NCBI RefSeq assembly: GCF_024679095.1
Contig: NW_026111652.1
Location: 53,501-117,500, forward strand
Direction: 5' to 3'
DNA: 64,000 nt
From: Eriocheir sinensis
Taxonomy: Eukaryota > Arthropoda > Malacostraca > Decapoda > Varunidae
Part shown: positions 44,101-63,307 of the stretch, piece by piece
Layout: each line of letters opens with the position of its first letter
Numbering within the stretch: position 1 is the stretch's first letter
Translations under genes and position numbers: made by a program
The notes under the pieces: generated by a model
What the model saw: only the letters and a program-made list of their open reading frames with translations
The model's database searches: none
Told to the model about the DNA's origin: nothing

Positions 44101-47100
44101 GTGTATTTTGTATACATTTTTTTTATACGTATTTACTTAATTTTATGTGTATTTTGTATATATATATTTATAGAAATCTACGTTTTTTTATTTGTATTCG
44201 TATATATATTTTGAAACAAATTTACATTGTTTTATATGTATTTTTGCATATCTCTTTCAATACAAATTTACCTTATTGTATGTGCATTTTGTATATTTAT
44301 TTCAATACAAATTTAAATATTTTATGTGTATTTTGGTATATATATTTTTATAAGAAATGCGCTATTTTTATGGGAATTTTGCATCTTTATTTTCATACAA
44401 ATTTACATTATTTTATTAATATTCGGTGTATTTATTTTGATACGATTTTACATTATTCTATTTGTTTTTTGTATATACTTTTTTATACATATTTACATTA
44501 TTTGTATCTTGCATATATATTTTAAACCAATTTATTATCTATTATCTATTTTCATACAAATACACATTCCTTTCATGATATTTTGTTTACTTATTTTGAC
44601 ACGAATTTACATTATTTGATATGTATTTTGTATATATATTTTTATAGAAATCTATTTTATTTTATGTGTATTCGTATATATATTTTGAAACAAATTTACA
44701 TTGTTTTATATGTATTTTTGAATATCTCTTTTAATACAAATTTACCTTACTGTATATGCATTTTGTATATTTATTTCAATACAAATTTAAATATTTTATG
44801 TGTATTTTGGTATATATATCTAGAAAAAAATGCGATAATTTTTGGGAATTTTGCATCTTTATTTTCATACAAATTTACATTATTTTATTGATATTCTGTG
44901 TATTTATTTTGATACGATTTTACATTATTCTATTTGTTTTTTGTATATATTTTTTATACACATTTACATTATTTAATGTGTATCTTGCATATATATTTTA
45001 TACAAATTTACGTTATTTTAAGTGTATTTGTTTATATATTTTCATTCAAATTTACATTATTTGATGTGTATTTTGTATATGTATTTCAATACAAATTTAC
45101 CTAATTTTATGTGTATTTTGTATATTTCTTTTCAAACAAATTTAAATTATTTTTGTGTATTTTTGTATATAGTTTTATACAAATTTAGGTTATTTTATGT
45201 ACGCATTTACATTATTTAGTGTGTGTTTTGTATATATATTTTTATGCAAATTTACTTTATTTTATGTGCATTTTTGTACATATATTTTTATAGAAATTTG
45301 CGTTATTTGTATGTTTTCTCATACAAATTTACATTATTTTATTGCTATTTTGTTTATTTATTTTGATACGAATTACATGATTATATGTGTATTTTGTACA
45401 TATTTTTTATACGTATTTACATTACTTAATGTGTATTTTGTTTATATATTTTTAAACAAATCTACGTTATTATATGTATTTGTATAAATATTTTGATACA
45501 GATTTACATTATTTTATGTATTTTGTATGTACATTTCAATTCAAATTTAGCTTATTTTAGCTGTATTTTGTATATATATTTTCATACAAATTTAATAACT
45601 TCTGTGTATTTTTGTATATAGTTTTATACAAATTTACGATATTTTATGTGTATTTTGTATATTTATATTTATACAAATACACTTTCTTTTACTGGTATTT
45701 TGTTTATTTATTTTGATACGATTTTTATGTGTATTTTGTATTCATTTTTTTATACGTATTTACTTCATTTTATGTGTATTTTGTATATATTTTTATAGAA
45801 ATCAACGTTATTTTATGTGTATTCGTATATATATTTTGAAACAAATTTACATTGTTTTATATGTATTTTGCATATCTATTTCAATACAAATTTACCTTAC
45901 AGTATGTGCATTTTTTATATTTATTTTAATACAAATTTTAATATTTTATGTGTATTTTGGTATATATATTTTTATAAAAAATGCGTTATTTTATGGCTAT
46001 TTTGCATCTTTATTTTCATACAAATTTACATTATTTTATTAATATTCTGTGTATTTATTTTGATACGATTTTACATTATTCTATTTGTGTTTTGTATATA
46101 TTTTTTTATACATATTTACATTATTTAATTAGTATTTTGTATATATATTTGATACAAATTTACGTTATTTTAAGTGTATATGTTTATATATTTTCATTCA
46201 AACTTCCATTATTTTATGTGTATTTTGTATATGTATTTCAATACAAATTTACCTAATTTTATGTGTATTTTGTATATTTATTTTCATACAAATTTAAATT
46301 ATTTTTGTGTATTTTGTATATAGTTTTATACAAACTTAGGTTATTTTATGAGTATTTTGAATATCTATTTTCATACAAATACACATTCTTTTATTGATAT
46401 TTTGTTTATTTTAACGAGAATTTAAATTATTTAATGTGTATTTTGTATATATATATTTTTATACGTATTTACATCATTTCATGTGTATTTTGTATATATA
46501 TTTCTATAGAAATCTACGTTATATTATGTGTATTCGTATATAGATTTTTAAACAAATTTACACTTTTATGTGTATTTTGCATATTTTTTCAATACAAATT
46601 TATCTTATTGTATATGCATTTTGTATATTAATTTTAATACAAATTTAATTATTCTATGTGTATTTTTGTATATGTATTTTTATAAAAATATGCTTTATTT
46701 TATGGGTATTTTGCATCTTTATTTTCATACAAATTTACGTTATTTTATTGATATTCTGCTCATTCATTTTGATACGATTTGACATTATTCTATGTGTATT
46801 TTGTATATATTTATCATACAAATTTACGTTATTTTATGTGTATTTGTTTATATATTTTGACACAAATTTACAATATTTTATGGGTATTTTGTATATATAT
46901 TTCAAAAGAAATTTACCTAGTTTTATGTGTATTTTGAATATCTATTTTCATACAAACTCAAATTATTTTTATGTATTTTTGTATATATTTCAATACAAAT
47001 TTTAGTTATGTTATGTGTATTTTGTAAATCTATTTTCATTCAAATATATATTATTTTATTGGTATTTTGTTGATTTATATTGATACGAATTTACATTATT

Positions 47101-48225
47101 TTATATGTACTTTTTATATATATTTTTATACGCATTTACATTATTTAATATTTATTTTGAATATATAATTTATACAAATTCATGGTATTTTATGTGTATT
47201 TGTATATATATTTTCATATAAATTTACATTATTTTATGTGTATTTTGTACATATATTTCATTACAAATTTACCTTATTTTATGTTTATTTTGTATGTGTA
47301 TTTTGTACATTTATATTTATACAAATACACATTCTTTTATTGATATTTTGTTAATTTATTTTGTGTTTATACGTATTTACCTAATTTTATGTGTATTTTG
47401 TATATATATTTTTATAGAAATCTACGTTATTTTATGTGTATTCGTATATATATTTTGAAACAAATTTACATTGTTTTATATGTATTTTTGCATATCTCTT
47501 TCAATAGAAGTTTACCTTATTGTATGTGCATTTTGTATATTTATTTCAATACAAATTTAAATATTTTATGTGTATTTTGGTATATATATTTTTATAAGAA
47601 ATGCGCTATTTGATGGGAATTTTGCATCTTTATTTTCATACAAATTTACATTATTTTATTAATATTCGGTGTATTTATTTTGATACGATTTTACATTATT
47701 CTATTTGTTTTTTGTATATATTTTTTTATACATATTTACATTATTTAATGTGTATCTTGCATATATATTTCATACAAATTTATTATCTATTATTTATTTT
47801 CATACAAATACACATTCTTTTCATGATATTTTGTTTATTTATTTTGACACGAATTTACATTACTTAATATATATATTATATATATATATATATTTTTATA
47901 CGTATTTACATAACTTCATGTATATATATTTCTATAGAAATCTACGTTATTTTATGTGTATTCGTATATATATTTTGAAACAAATTTACACTGTTTTATT
48001 TGTATTTTGCGTTTTTTTTCAATACAAATTTACCTTATTGTATGTGTGCATTTTGTATATTAATTTTAATACAAATTTAATTATTCTATGTGTATTTTTG
48101 TATATGTATTTAAAAAAAAAAATGCTTTATCTTATGGGTATTTTGCATCTTTATTTTCATACAAATTTAAATTATTTTATTGATATTCTGTGTACTTATT
48201 TTGATACGATTTTACATTATTCTAT
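41111..48225 (+). repeat. 45-bp satellite block, T-sense on plus (longest, 7.1 kb)
   Basis: Positions 41,111-43,811 are module M copy 2. At 43,811 the sequence jumps, inside ATTTTCATTTTATATGTACT, to a second module. Positions 43,985-46,780 recur inverted at 18,360-21,200; 45,601-46,780 recur directly at 52,410-53,730; 46,825-47,735 recur at 25,165-26,080. The cleanest monomers of the window lie here and would make the best consensus. Confidence 0.9.
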
Positions 48226-49655
48226 GTATAACAAAAATAAATACAGAATACACAAAAATAGATATGCAAAATACATATAAACAATGTAAATTTGTTTCAA
48301 AATATATATACGAATACACATGAAATAAGGTAGATTTCTATACAAATATATATAGAAAATACACATAAAATTAAGTAAATACGTATAAAAAATGTATACA
48401 AAATACACATAAAATAATGTAAATTAGTATCAAAATAAATAAACAAAATACCAATAAAAGAATGTGTATTTGTATAAATATATATATACAAAATACACAT
48501 TAAATAATATAAATTTGTTTAAAACTGTACAAAATGCACATGAAATGATGTAAATACGTATAAAAATATATATAAAAAATACACATTAAATAATGTAAAT
48601 TCGCGTCAAAATAAATAAACAAAATATCAATAAAAGAATGTGTATTTGTATGAAAATAGATATACAAAATACACATAAAATAACCTAAATTTGTATCAAA
48701 CTATATACAAAAATACACAAAAATATTTTAAATTTGTATGAAAATAAATATACAAAATACACATAAAATTAGGTAAATTTGTATTGAAATACATACACAA
48801 AATACACATAAAATAATGTAAATTTGAATGAAAATACATAAACAAATACACTTAAAATAACGTAAATTTGTATAAAAAAATATGTACAAAACACAAATAG
48901 AATAATGTAAAATCGTATCAAAATAAATACACAGAATATTAATAAAATAATGTAAATTTGTATGAAAATAAAGAAGCAAAATACCCATAAAATAACGCAT
49001 TTTTTTTTTTTAAATATATATATACAAAAATACACCTCAAAAAATTAAATTTATTAAAATAAATATACAAAAACACATACAATAAGGTAAATTTGTATTG
49101 AAATAGATATGCTAAATACATATAAAACAATGTAAATTTGTTTCAAAATATATATAGGAATACACATAAAATAACGTAGATTTCTATAAATATATATACA
49201 AAATACACAAAAATGAAGTAAATACGTATAAAAATGTATACAAAATACATAAAATAATGTAAATTGCATCAAAATAAATAAACAAAATACCAATAAAAGA
49301 ATGTGTATTTGTATAAATATAAATATACAAATACACATAAAATAACGTAAATTTATATAAAACTATATACAAAATACACAGAAGTAATTAAATTTGTATG
49401 AAAATATATACAAAAATACACAAAATAAGCTAAATTTGAATTGAATATATATACAAAATACATGAAATAAAAGTAAATTTGTATCAATATTTATACAAAT
49501 ACACATATAATAACGTAAATTTGTATGAAAATATATAAACAAAATACATTAAATAATGTAAATACGTATAAAAATATGTACAAAATATATATAATCATGT
49601 AATCGTATCAAATAAATAAACAAAATACCAATAAAATAATATAAATTTGTATGAG
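48226..49655 (-). repeat. 45-bp satellite block, T-sense on minus
   Basis: This block is an inverted copy of 10,486-11,620, recognised by the ATCAAACTATATAC monomer and the T-run before AAATATATATATAC. It runs between the junctions at 48,226 and 49,656, each of which recurs elsewhere in the window. Confidence 0.88.
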
Positions 49656-51485
49656 TAAACGTGTATGTTGCATATTTTTTCAATACAAATTTACATTATT
49701 ATATACGCATTTTGTATATTAATTTTAATACAAATTTAATTATTCGATGTGTATTTTTGTATCTGTATTTTTATAAACATATGCTTTATTTTTGGGTATT
49801 TTTGCATCTTTATTTTCATACAAATTTACATTATTTTATTGATATTCTGCTCATTCATTTTGATACGAATTGACATTATTCTATGTGTATTTTGTATATA
49901 TTTTTCATACAAATTTACGTTATTTTATGTGTATTTGTTTATATTTTGACACAAATTTACAATATTTTATGGGTATTTTGTATATACATTTCAAAAGAAA
50001 TTTACCTAGTTTTATGTGTATTTTGTATATCTATTTTCATACAAACTCAAATTATTTCTATGTATTTTTGTATATATTTTAATACAAATTTTAGTTATGT
50101 TATGTGTATTTTGTAAATTTATTTTCATTCAAATATATATTATTTTATTGGTGTTTTGTTGATTTATATTGATACGAATTTACATTATTTTATATGTACT
50201 TTGTATATATATTTTTATACGCTTTTACATTATTTAATATTTATTTTGAATATATATTTTTATACAAATTCATGGTATTTTATGTGTATTTGTATATATA
50301 TTTTCATATAAATTTACATTATTTTATGTGTATTTTGTACATATATTTTATTACAAATCTACCTTATTTTATGTTTATTTTGTATGTGTATTTTGTATAT
50401 TTATATTTATCCAAATACACATTCTTTTATTGGTATTTTGTTTATTTATTTTAATTCGAATTTACATTATTTTATGTGTATTTGTAGACATTTTTTTATA
50501 CGTATTTACTTAATTTTAAGTGTATTTTGTATATATATTTTTATAGAAATCTACGTTTTTTTATTTGTATTCGTATATATATTTTGAAACAAATTTACAT
50601 TGTTTTATATGTATTTTGCATATCTATTTCAATACAAATTTACCTTATTGTATGTGCATTTTGTATATTTATTTCAATACAAATTTAAATATTTTATGTG
50701 TATTTTGGTATATATATTTTATAAGAAATGCGCTATTTTATGGGATTTTGCATCTTTATTTTCATACAAATTTACATTATTTTATATATTCGGTGTATTT
50801 ATTTTGATACGATTTTACATTATTCTATTTGTTTTTTTGTATATATTTTTATACATATTTACATTATTTAATGTATATATTTTATACAAATTTATATTTT
50901 ATTATATTGAATATCTCTTTTGATACAAATACACATTCTTTTCATGATATTTTGTTTATTTATTTTGACACGAATTTACATTATTTGATATGTATTTTTT
51001 ATATATATTTTTATACGTATTTACATAATTTCATATGTATTTTGTATATATATTTCTATAGAAATCTACTTTTTTTTGTGTATTCGTATATATATTTTGA
51101 AACAAATTTACATTGTTTTATATGTATTTGAATATCTCTTCAATATATATATTTTTACTGTATATATATGTATATATATATATATATAAAAATAAATATA
51201 TATATATATATTTTTATATATATATTTTATAAAAATGCGATAATTTTTGGGAATTTTGCATCTTTATTTTTTTCATACAAATTTACATTATTTTATTGAT
51301 ATTCTGTGTATTTATTTTTGATACGATTTACATTATTCTATTTGTATTTTGTATATATATTTTTTTTATACACATTTACATTATTTAATGTGTATCTTGC
51401 ATATATATTTTTTACAAATTTACGTTATTTTAAGTGTTTTTGTTTTTATATTTTTGGTGTATTCTGTATTTATTTATTTTGTTAC
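49656..51485 (+). repeat. 45-bp satellite block, T-sense on plus
   Basis: Positions 49,656-50,150 are the inverse of 10,002-10,470. Positions 50,180-51,130 repeat the 43,820-44,720 string. An impure TA tract, 51,141-51,232, replaces a few monomers and contains TATATATATAAAAATA and its reverse complement. Confidence 0.87.
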
Positions 51486-52410
51486 AATATAGAATAATGT
51501 AAAATCGTATCAAAATAAGTACACAGAATATCAATAAAAAAATAATTGAAATCTGTATGAAAAATAAGTAGATGCAAAATACCCATAAGATAAAAGCATA
51601 TTTTTTTTTAAATACATATACAAAATACAAATAGAATAATTAAATTTGTATTAAATTATTAAAAGGCTACACACATACAACAATAAATTTGTATTGAAAA
51701 ACACTGAAAATACAAATAAAATGAGTAATAATTTGTTTACCAAAATATATATACGAATACTCATAAATAACGTGAATTCTATAAATATATATACAAATGC
51801 ACACGTAAAATTAACGTAATAATTTGTATTGAAAATATATACGCAAAATACATAATAAAATAATGTAAATTTAGTTTCAAAATAAATAAACATGAATACT
51901 CATGAAAATAATGTGTGTTTTTACAGAAAATAAATAATTGTGCAGATTTCTTATAGAAATATATATGCACAGCCACACATGAAATTATGTAACACGTATA
52001 TAAAAAATATATATACAAAATACAAATATTAAGTAATGTAAATTCATTGTCAAAACAACAAATACAAAATATCATGAAAAGAGTATGAAATTTGTATGAA
52101 AATAAATAGTCCATCTAATGCTTTTATTTTTTATAAAATATATGCATGATATTTAAATTTATATGAGTAAACATTGAGAGATAATTTGTATGAAATACAT
52201 ATGCATGATAATAAATGTAAAATTTGTTCCATATACAAACACACATTTTTTAATATTGAAATTCTAAACTTATATATATATAAATACACATAAATGATTT
52301 TATATATAAATACAGTAGGTAACGTAAATGGGTCGTAAACAAAATACACATAAAATAATATAAATTCGAAACAAAATAAATAAACAAAATAACAATAAAA
52401 GAATGTATGT
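51486..52410 (-). repeat. 45-bp satellite block, T-sense on minus, degenerate
   Basis: Monomers are recognisable (TAATGTAAAATCGTATCAAA, TACATATACAAAATACAAAT) but interrupted by many short insertions, and spacing drifts from 45 bp. The TA-rich text near 52,270 is not a clean microsatellite. I see no coding content. Confidence 0.8.
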
Positions 52411-53274
52411 ATTATTCTGTGTATTTTTGTATATAGTTTTATACAATTTACGATATTTTATGTATTTTGTATATTTATATTTATACAAATACACATTCTT
52501 TTACTGGTATTTTGTTTATTTATTTTGGATACTATTTTTATGTGTATTTTGTATTCATTTTTTATACGTATGTTACTTCTATTTTTATGTGTATTTACAT
52601 ATTTTTATAGAAATCAACGTTATTTTTATGTGTATTCAGTATATATATTTTGAAACAAGTTTACATTGTTTTTTATATGTATTTTGCATATCTATTTCAA
52701 TACATGTTTACCTTGGTATGTGCATATTTTATATTTCATTTTAATACAAAAATTTTAATATTTTATGTGTGTATTTTGGTATATATATTTTTATAAAAAA
52801 TACCGTTATTGCTTTATGGCTATTTTGGCATCTTTATTTTCATACAAATTTACATTATTTTATTAATATTCTGTGTATTTATTGTGTTGATACGATTTAC
52901 ATTATTCTATTTGTGTTTTTTATTGTATATATTTTTTTATACATATTTAATGTGTATTTTGTATATATATTTGATACAAATTTACGTTATTTTAAGTGTA
53001 TAGCGTTTATATATTTTCATTCAAATTTCCATTATTTAATGTGTGTATTTTGTATATGTATTTAAATACAAGTTTACCTAATTTTATGTGTATTTTGTAT
53101 ATTTGTTTTTCATACAAATTTAAATTATTTTGTGTGTATTTTGTATATAGTTTTGTACAAACTTAGGGTTATTTTATGAGCATTTTGTATATTCATTTTC
53201 ACTAAATACACATTCTTTTATTGATATTTTGTTTATTTATTTTGACGAGAATTTAAATTATTTAATGTATCTTG
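52411..53274 (+). repeat. 45-bp satellite block, T-sense on plus, degenerate
   Basis: This direct copy of 45,601-46,435 carries scattered one- to four-base insertions, for example GTGTTGATACG where the paralogue has TTGATACG, and several internal losses. Confidence 0.85.
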
Positions 53275-53950
<676 letters not shown>

Positions 53951-55409
53951 TATGGTATAATTCACTTAAAATATCGCAACATTTGTATAAAATAGATCTA
54001 TATAAAATATGTAAATTTGAAATGAAATTATATAAACAAATACATTTAAAATAACGTCTCATTTGTATAAAATATATAATGAAATGCTATACATCGTAAA
54101 TAATGAGAATATGTGGCAAAAAAAATATATACAAAACACAAATAGTATAATATAAAATCGTATCAAAATATATTCACAGAATATTAATAAAATAATACAT
54201 AAATTTGTATGAAAATAAAGATGCAAAATTTCATCAAAATAGCGCATTTCTTATAAAAAAGTATATATACCAAAAATACACATGTATTTAAATTGTATTG
54301 GAATAAATAATACCAAAGATGCACATACAATTAAGGTAAATATGTATTGAAAGAGACATAAAAAATACATATAAAATAAAAGTAAATTTTGTTTCAAAAT
54401 ATATACGAATACTTACACATAAAAAATAACGTAGATTTCTATAGAAATATGCTATATACAAAATTAATATGAAAATTAATTAAATACGTACATGAAAATA
54501 TATATACAAAATACATATCCTAAATAAATTCGATATAAAATAAATAAACAAATATTATGAAAAAGAATGTGTATTTGTATGAAAATAAATAATAGATAAT
54601 AAAATTTGTAGCGGAAATATATATGCAAGATACTGCATTAAATAGTGTAAATATGTATAAAAAAAAATATATACAAAAAACAAATAGAATAATGTGAAAT
54701 CGTATCAAAATAAATACACTGAATATTAATAAAATAATGTAAATTTGTGTAAGGAAAAAATAAAGATGCAAAATTCCCATCCAAATGGCATTTTATATAA
54801 AATATATATACCAAGCCTTCTTAGGAATACACATAAAATATTTAAATTTTGTATTGAAATAAATATACAAAATGCACATACAATGGGTAAACTTGTATTG
54901 AAAGAGATATGCAAAATACATATAAAACAATGTAAATTTGTTTCTTCAAATATAAATACGAATACACATAAAATAACGTAGATTTCTTTATAAAAATATA
55001 TACAAAATACACATAAAATTAAGTAAATGCGTAGAAGAAAATAGATATACAAAATACACATAGAATAATGTAAATTGTTTAAAAAAAAATGAAACAGAAT
55101 ATAAATAAAATAATGTAAATTTGTATGAAAATAAAAATGCAAGCCATATAAAGTAAAACATATTTTATAAAATATATACAAAAGTACATAGCATAATTAA
55201 ATTTGTGTTAAAATTAATATACAAAATGCATATATCAATAAAGATTAGGTAAATTTGCTTATTGAAAAATATGCAAAATACTTTTACATAAAAACAGTGT
55301 AGAAATTTATTTCAAAATCTATATAATAGAAAACTATAAATAAATGTAGATTTCTATAGAAATAATATATGCAAAATACACGTCAAATGATGTAAACACG
55401 TCAAAAATA

Positions 55410-55410
<1 letters not shown>
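53951..55410 (-). repeat. 45-bp satellite block, T-sense on minus, degenerate
   Basis: From about 54,190 this is a noisy direct copy of 13,110-13,792, including the CGCATTTCTTATAAAAAA and TTTAAAAAAAAATGAAACAG variants. Insertions such as GCTATATAC and CTTCTTAGG have no counterpart there. Confidence 0.83.
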
Positions 55411-55489
<79 letters not shown>

Positions 55490-55490
55490 A
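55411..55490. repeat. (TA)n tract, interrupted
   Basis: The tract sits in the same monomer context as 13,793 and 28,370 (CAAATGATGTAAACACGT on the left), but is shorter and broken by GTATA and ACATA. Confidence 0.93.
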
Positions 55491-58285
<2,795 letters not shown>

Positions 58286-60735
58286 TTATTTTTTGTTATA
58301 CATAAGAAATAATGTAAAAATCGTATCCAGAAATAAATTTTACACAGAATATCAATAAAATAATTTAAATTTGTATGAAAATAAAGATGCAAAATATATC
58401 CATAAAATAAAGCATATTTTTTACACAAAATACATATACAAAAATACACATAGAATAATTAAATTTGTATTAAAATTAATTTACAAAACACTTTATACAA
58501 TGTAAAGGTGGGAATTTGTATTGTTAAAAAACGCAAAATACTTACTTAAAAGGCAGTTATTAAATTTGTTTCAAAATATATATATACGAATACACATAGA
58601 AATAACGATGATTTCTATAGAATATAAATACCAAAATACACTTCGAAATAGTATGTAAATGCAACATAAGAAATATATACACAAAATACATTAAATATAA
58701 ATTCATAAATTCGCGTCAAAATAAATAAACAAAACATCAATAAAGAATGTATTTATTGTGAAAATAGATATAAAAATACATAAATAACCTAAATTTGTAT
58801 CCAACTATATACAAAATACACAAAAATATTTTAAAGTCTGTATGTAAATAAATATACAAAATAGAAATACACATATAATTAGGTGAAATCTGTATTGAAA
58901 TACATATACAAAATACACATAAAAATAATAATGTAAATTTGTCAGATGAAAAGTCCATAAACCAAATACACTTAAAATAACGTAAATTTGTGCATAAAAA
59001 ATATATATACCAAAACACAAATAGAATAAATGTAAATCGTATCAAAATAAATACACAGAATATTAATAAAATAATATAAGATTTTGCCCTATGAAAATAA
59101 AAAGAGGCAACTAGAAATACCCCATAAAGGCCTTAACGCATTTTTTTTATTTATAAAAATATATATACCAAAATACACATAAAAAGTGATTAAATTTGTA
59201 TTAAAATAAATATATAAAAACCCATACAATGAAAATTTGTAATTTGACGGCATAATATGTAAAAGCCCATATAAAACAATGTAAATTTGTTTCAAAATAT
59301 ATATACGAATACACATAAAATAACATGGAATTTCTATAAAAATATATATACAAAATACACATAAAATAGTAAATACATTATAAAAAAACCACATACAAAA
59401 TACATATAAATAATATAAATTCATTATCAAAATAAATAAACAAAAATACCAATAAAAGAATGTGTATTTATATGCACATATAATTAATTAAATGTTGACA
59501 TTTTAATACATGTACAAAATACACAATAACATTATGTAAATTTGTATAAATGAAAACAAATACATAAAATAACATACATTTGTATAAAATATATATAAAA
59601 TACTTACATAGGTAATGTAAAACCATTATCAAAATAAAGTACTTTTAGAATATCAATAAAATAATTTTAATTTGGCCTTATGAAAACAAGAATTATGCAA
59701 AATACCCCATAAAATAAAGCATATTTAAAAAAAATACAAAATACGCATAGAATAATTAAATTTATTAAATTAATGTATACAAAATGCATATACCTAATGA
59801 GGTAAATTTGTGACGAAAAAATACACAAATACACACATAAACAGTGTAAATTTGCTGAAAATATATATACAGAATACACATAAAATAACGTTCGTTGATT
59901 TTCGCTATGAAGATATATACAAAATACACATGAAATGATGTGAAAATACGATATAAAATATATATACAAAATGGATATTAAATATTGTAGAATTCGCGTC
60001 AAAATAAATAAACAAAATATCAATAAAAGAATTATGTGTGTCTTTTGAAAATAGATATATAAATACACATGAGCATAACCTAAATACAAAATACAAAATA
60101 TTTTAAGTTGACATGTGAAATAAATATACAAAATACACATAAATTAAATTGATATTGAAATACTGTATACTGGGAAATACACATAAAATAATGTAAATTG
60201 GTGAATGAGAAAATAGCATAAACAAATACACTTAAAATAACGTAAAGTTGTTATAAAAATGTGAACAAAACACAAATAGAATAATGTAAAAATCGTATCA
60301 AAATAAATACACACGAAATATTAATAAAATAATGTAAATTTGTATGAAAAGATAAAAGCCAAATAAAATACCCATAAATAACAACTTTTTTTTTTATAAA
60401 AATATATATACCAAAAATACACATCAAAAATTAAATTTGTATTAAAATAAATATACAAAAACTTACATACAATGAAAATTAAATTTGACATTGAAAAAAG
60501 ATATACCAAAATACATATAAAGGAAACAATTTAAATTTGTTTCAAAATATATATACAGAATACACATAAAATAACGTAGATTTCTTTAAAAATATATACA
60601 AAATACCACACATAAAATAGAAGTAAATACGTATAAAATGTATACAAAAAATACCATAATATAATCATAATTCTATCAAAATAAATAAACAAATGCCAAT
60701 AAAATAATATAAATTTGTATGAGTAAACAGTGTAC
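58286..60735 (-). repeat. 45-bp satellite block, T-sense on minus, degenerate
   Basis: From about 58,690 the monomer order follows 48,590-49,655, with a long extra stretch between. GC-bearing insertions such as GGCC and CCC recur at GTATGA positions (59,088; 59,672). No genes are seen. Confidence 0.8.
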
Positions 60736-62762
60736 ATGTTGCATATTTTTTCAATACAAATTTACCCGCTATCTCTATACGCATTTTGTATATTAATTTT
60801 AATACAAATTTAATAATTTTCATTATTTATTAAATATTCTGCTCATTCATTTTGATGCGTTGACATTATTCTATATTGCCATTTTATATATATTTTCCAT
60901 AAATTTACGTTATTTTATGTGTATTTGTTTATATATTTATTTCAAACCACATATTTGTATGGGTATTTTGTAGCATATATTCAAAAGAAATCTACCTAGT
61001 TTTATGTATTTTGTACTATCTATTCCTTCTACCTAGCTCAAAATATTTCTATGTATTTTTGTATATATTTCAACTAAATTTTAGTTATGTTATGTGTAAC
61101 TATTTGCAAATTTATTTTCATTCAGATATAAATTATTTTAGTGCTTTGTTGATTTATATTTATGCAATTTACATTATTTTATATGTACTTTGTATATATT
61201 TTATATTTACATTATTTAATATTTATTTTGAATATATATTTTATAAATTCATAGTATTTTATGTGTTTATATATATTTCAAGTACATTATTTTACATGTT
61301 TATTTTGTACATGTGTATTTATGTACATGTGTTTGCTATTTATCCAAATACACGTTTCTTTGGTAATTAGTATTTTTGTTTATTTATTTTAATTCAATTT
61401 ACATTACTTTTATGTGTATTTTGTATACATTTTTTTATACGTGTTTACTTAATAATTTTATACCATGTATTTTGTATATATATTTTTATAGAAATCTACG
61501 TTTTTTATTTGTAATCGTGTATATATTTTGAAACAAATTTACATTGTTTTATATGTATTTTTTGCACTATCTCTTTCAATACAAATTTACCTATGTGTAT
61601 GTGCATTTTGTATATTTATTCAATACAAATTTAAATATTTGATGTGTATTTTCATTATATATATATTTTATAAATGCATATTTATAGAATTTTGCATCTT
61701 TATTTTCATACAAATTTACATTATTTTATTTAATATTCAGTGTATTTATTTTGATACGATTTTACATTATTCTTTACATTTGTTTTTGTATATACTTTTT
61801 TATACATATTTACATTATTTAATATGTATCTTACACATATATATTTTATACTAAATTTGTATCTATTATCTATTTTCATAAATACATTCTTTTCATGATA
61901 TTTTTGTTTATTGTATTTTGACAAATTTTACATTATTTGATATGGTATTTTTGTATATATATTTTATACGTATTTACATAATTTCATATGTATTTTATAT
62001 ATATATTTTATAGAAATCTACTTTTATTTTAGAATTGTATTCGTATATATATTTTGAAACAAATTTACATTGTTTTATATGCATTTTGAATATCTCTTTC
62101 AATACAAATTTGCCTTACTGTATGTGCATTTATGTGTATTTATTTAATACAAATTTAAATATTTGATGTGTATTTTGGTATATATATTTTTATAAAAATA
62201 CGATATTTTTGGAATTTTGCATCTTTATTTTCACAAATTTACATTATTTTATTGATATTCTGTGTATTTATTTTGATACTGATTTTACATTATTCTATTT
62301 GTTTTTTGTATATATTTTTTTATACACATTTACATTATTTAATGTGTATTTTGCATATATATTTTATACAAATTTCCGTTATTTTAAGTGTGTTTTTTTT
62401 ATATATTTTCATTCAAATTTACATTATTTGATATGTATTTTGTATATGTATTTCAATACAAATTTACCTAATTTTACGTGTATTTTGTATATTTCTTTTT
62501 AAAGAATTTAAGTATTATTTTGTGTATTTTTGTATATACTTTTATACCAAATTTAGGAATTATTTATGTACTGCATTTACATTATTTAGTGTGTGTTTTT
62601 GTATATATATTTTTATTCAAATTTAATTTATTTTATGTTCTTTTTTGTTCATATGTTTTTAGAAATTTGCGTTATTTTATGTTAGTATTTATATATGTTT
62701 TTCTCATACAAAATTTTACATTATTTCATTTTCTATTTTTGTTTATTTATTTTTGATACGAA
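60736..62762 (+). repeat. 45-bp satellite block, T-sense on plus, degenerate
   Basis: The block begins at the GTTGCATATTTTTTCAATAC junction, a noisy counterpart of 49,656-51,130, then continues into a string like 44,820-45,330. It ends at the GATACGAATGAAAATAGATA junction shared with 26,315. Confidence 0.82.
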
Positions 62763-63307
62763 TGAAAATAGATATAAAATATATAAAATAAACTAAATTT
62801 GTATTGAAATATATCATAAAAATACGCTGGAAAATAATATGTAAATTTGTATCAAAAATATTTTAACAGATGCGCATAAAATAGCATGGTTGTTTTAAAA
62901 TATACACACAATACACATTAAATAATGTAAATATGAATAACAAAATATATACAAAACACAAATAGAATAATGTAAATCGTATCCAAAATAAATACACAGA
63001 ATATTTATAAAACAATGAAAATTTGGCCTTAATAAAGATGCAAAATACCCATTAAATAACGCATTTTTTAATAAAATATATATACCAAAATACACATAAA
63101 AATATTTAAATTTGTACCCACAATAAATATACAAAATGCACATACAATAAAAGGTAAATTTGTATTATGGCAGATATCAAAAAGCATATAAAACAATGTA
63201 AATTTGTTTCAAGCTCTATATACGAATACTACATAAATAACATGGAATTTCTATGAAAATATATATATACAAAACTACATAAAGATAAGCTCAAATACGT
63301 ATAAAAA
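62763..63307 (-). repeat. 45-bp satellite block, T-sense on minus, degenerate
   Basis: This noisy direct copy of 26,316-26,840 is cut by a SINE at ACGTATAAAAA. In intact copies, for example near 21,068, the next bases are ATGTATACAAAAT, and that text resumes on the far side of the SINE. Confidence 0.84.
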
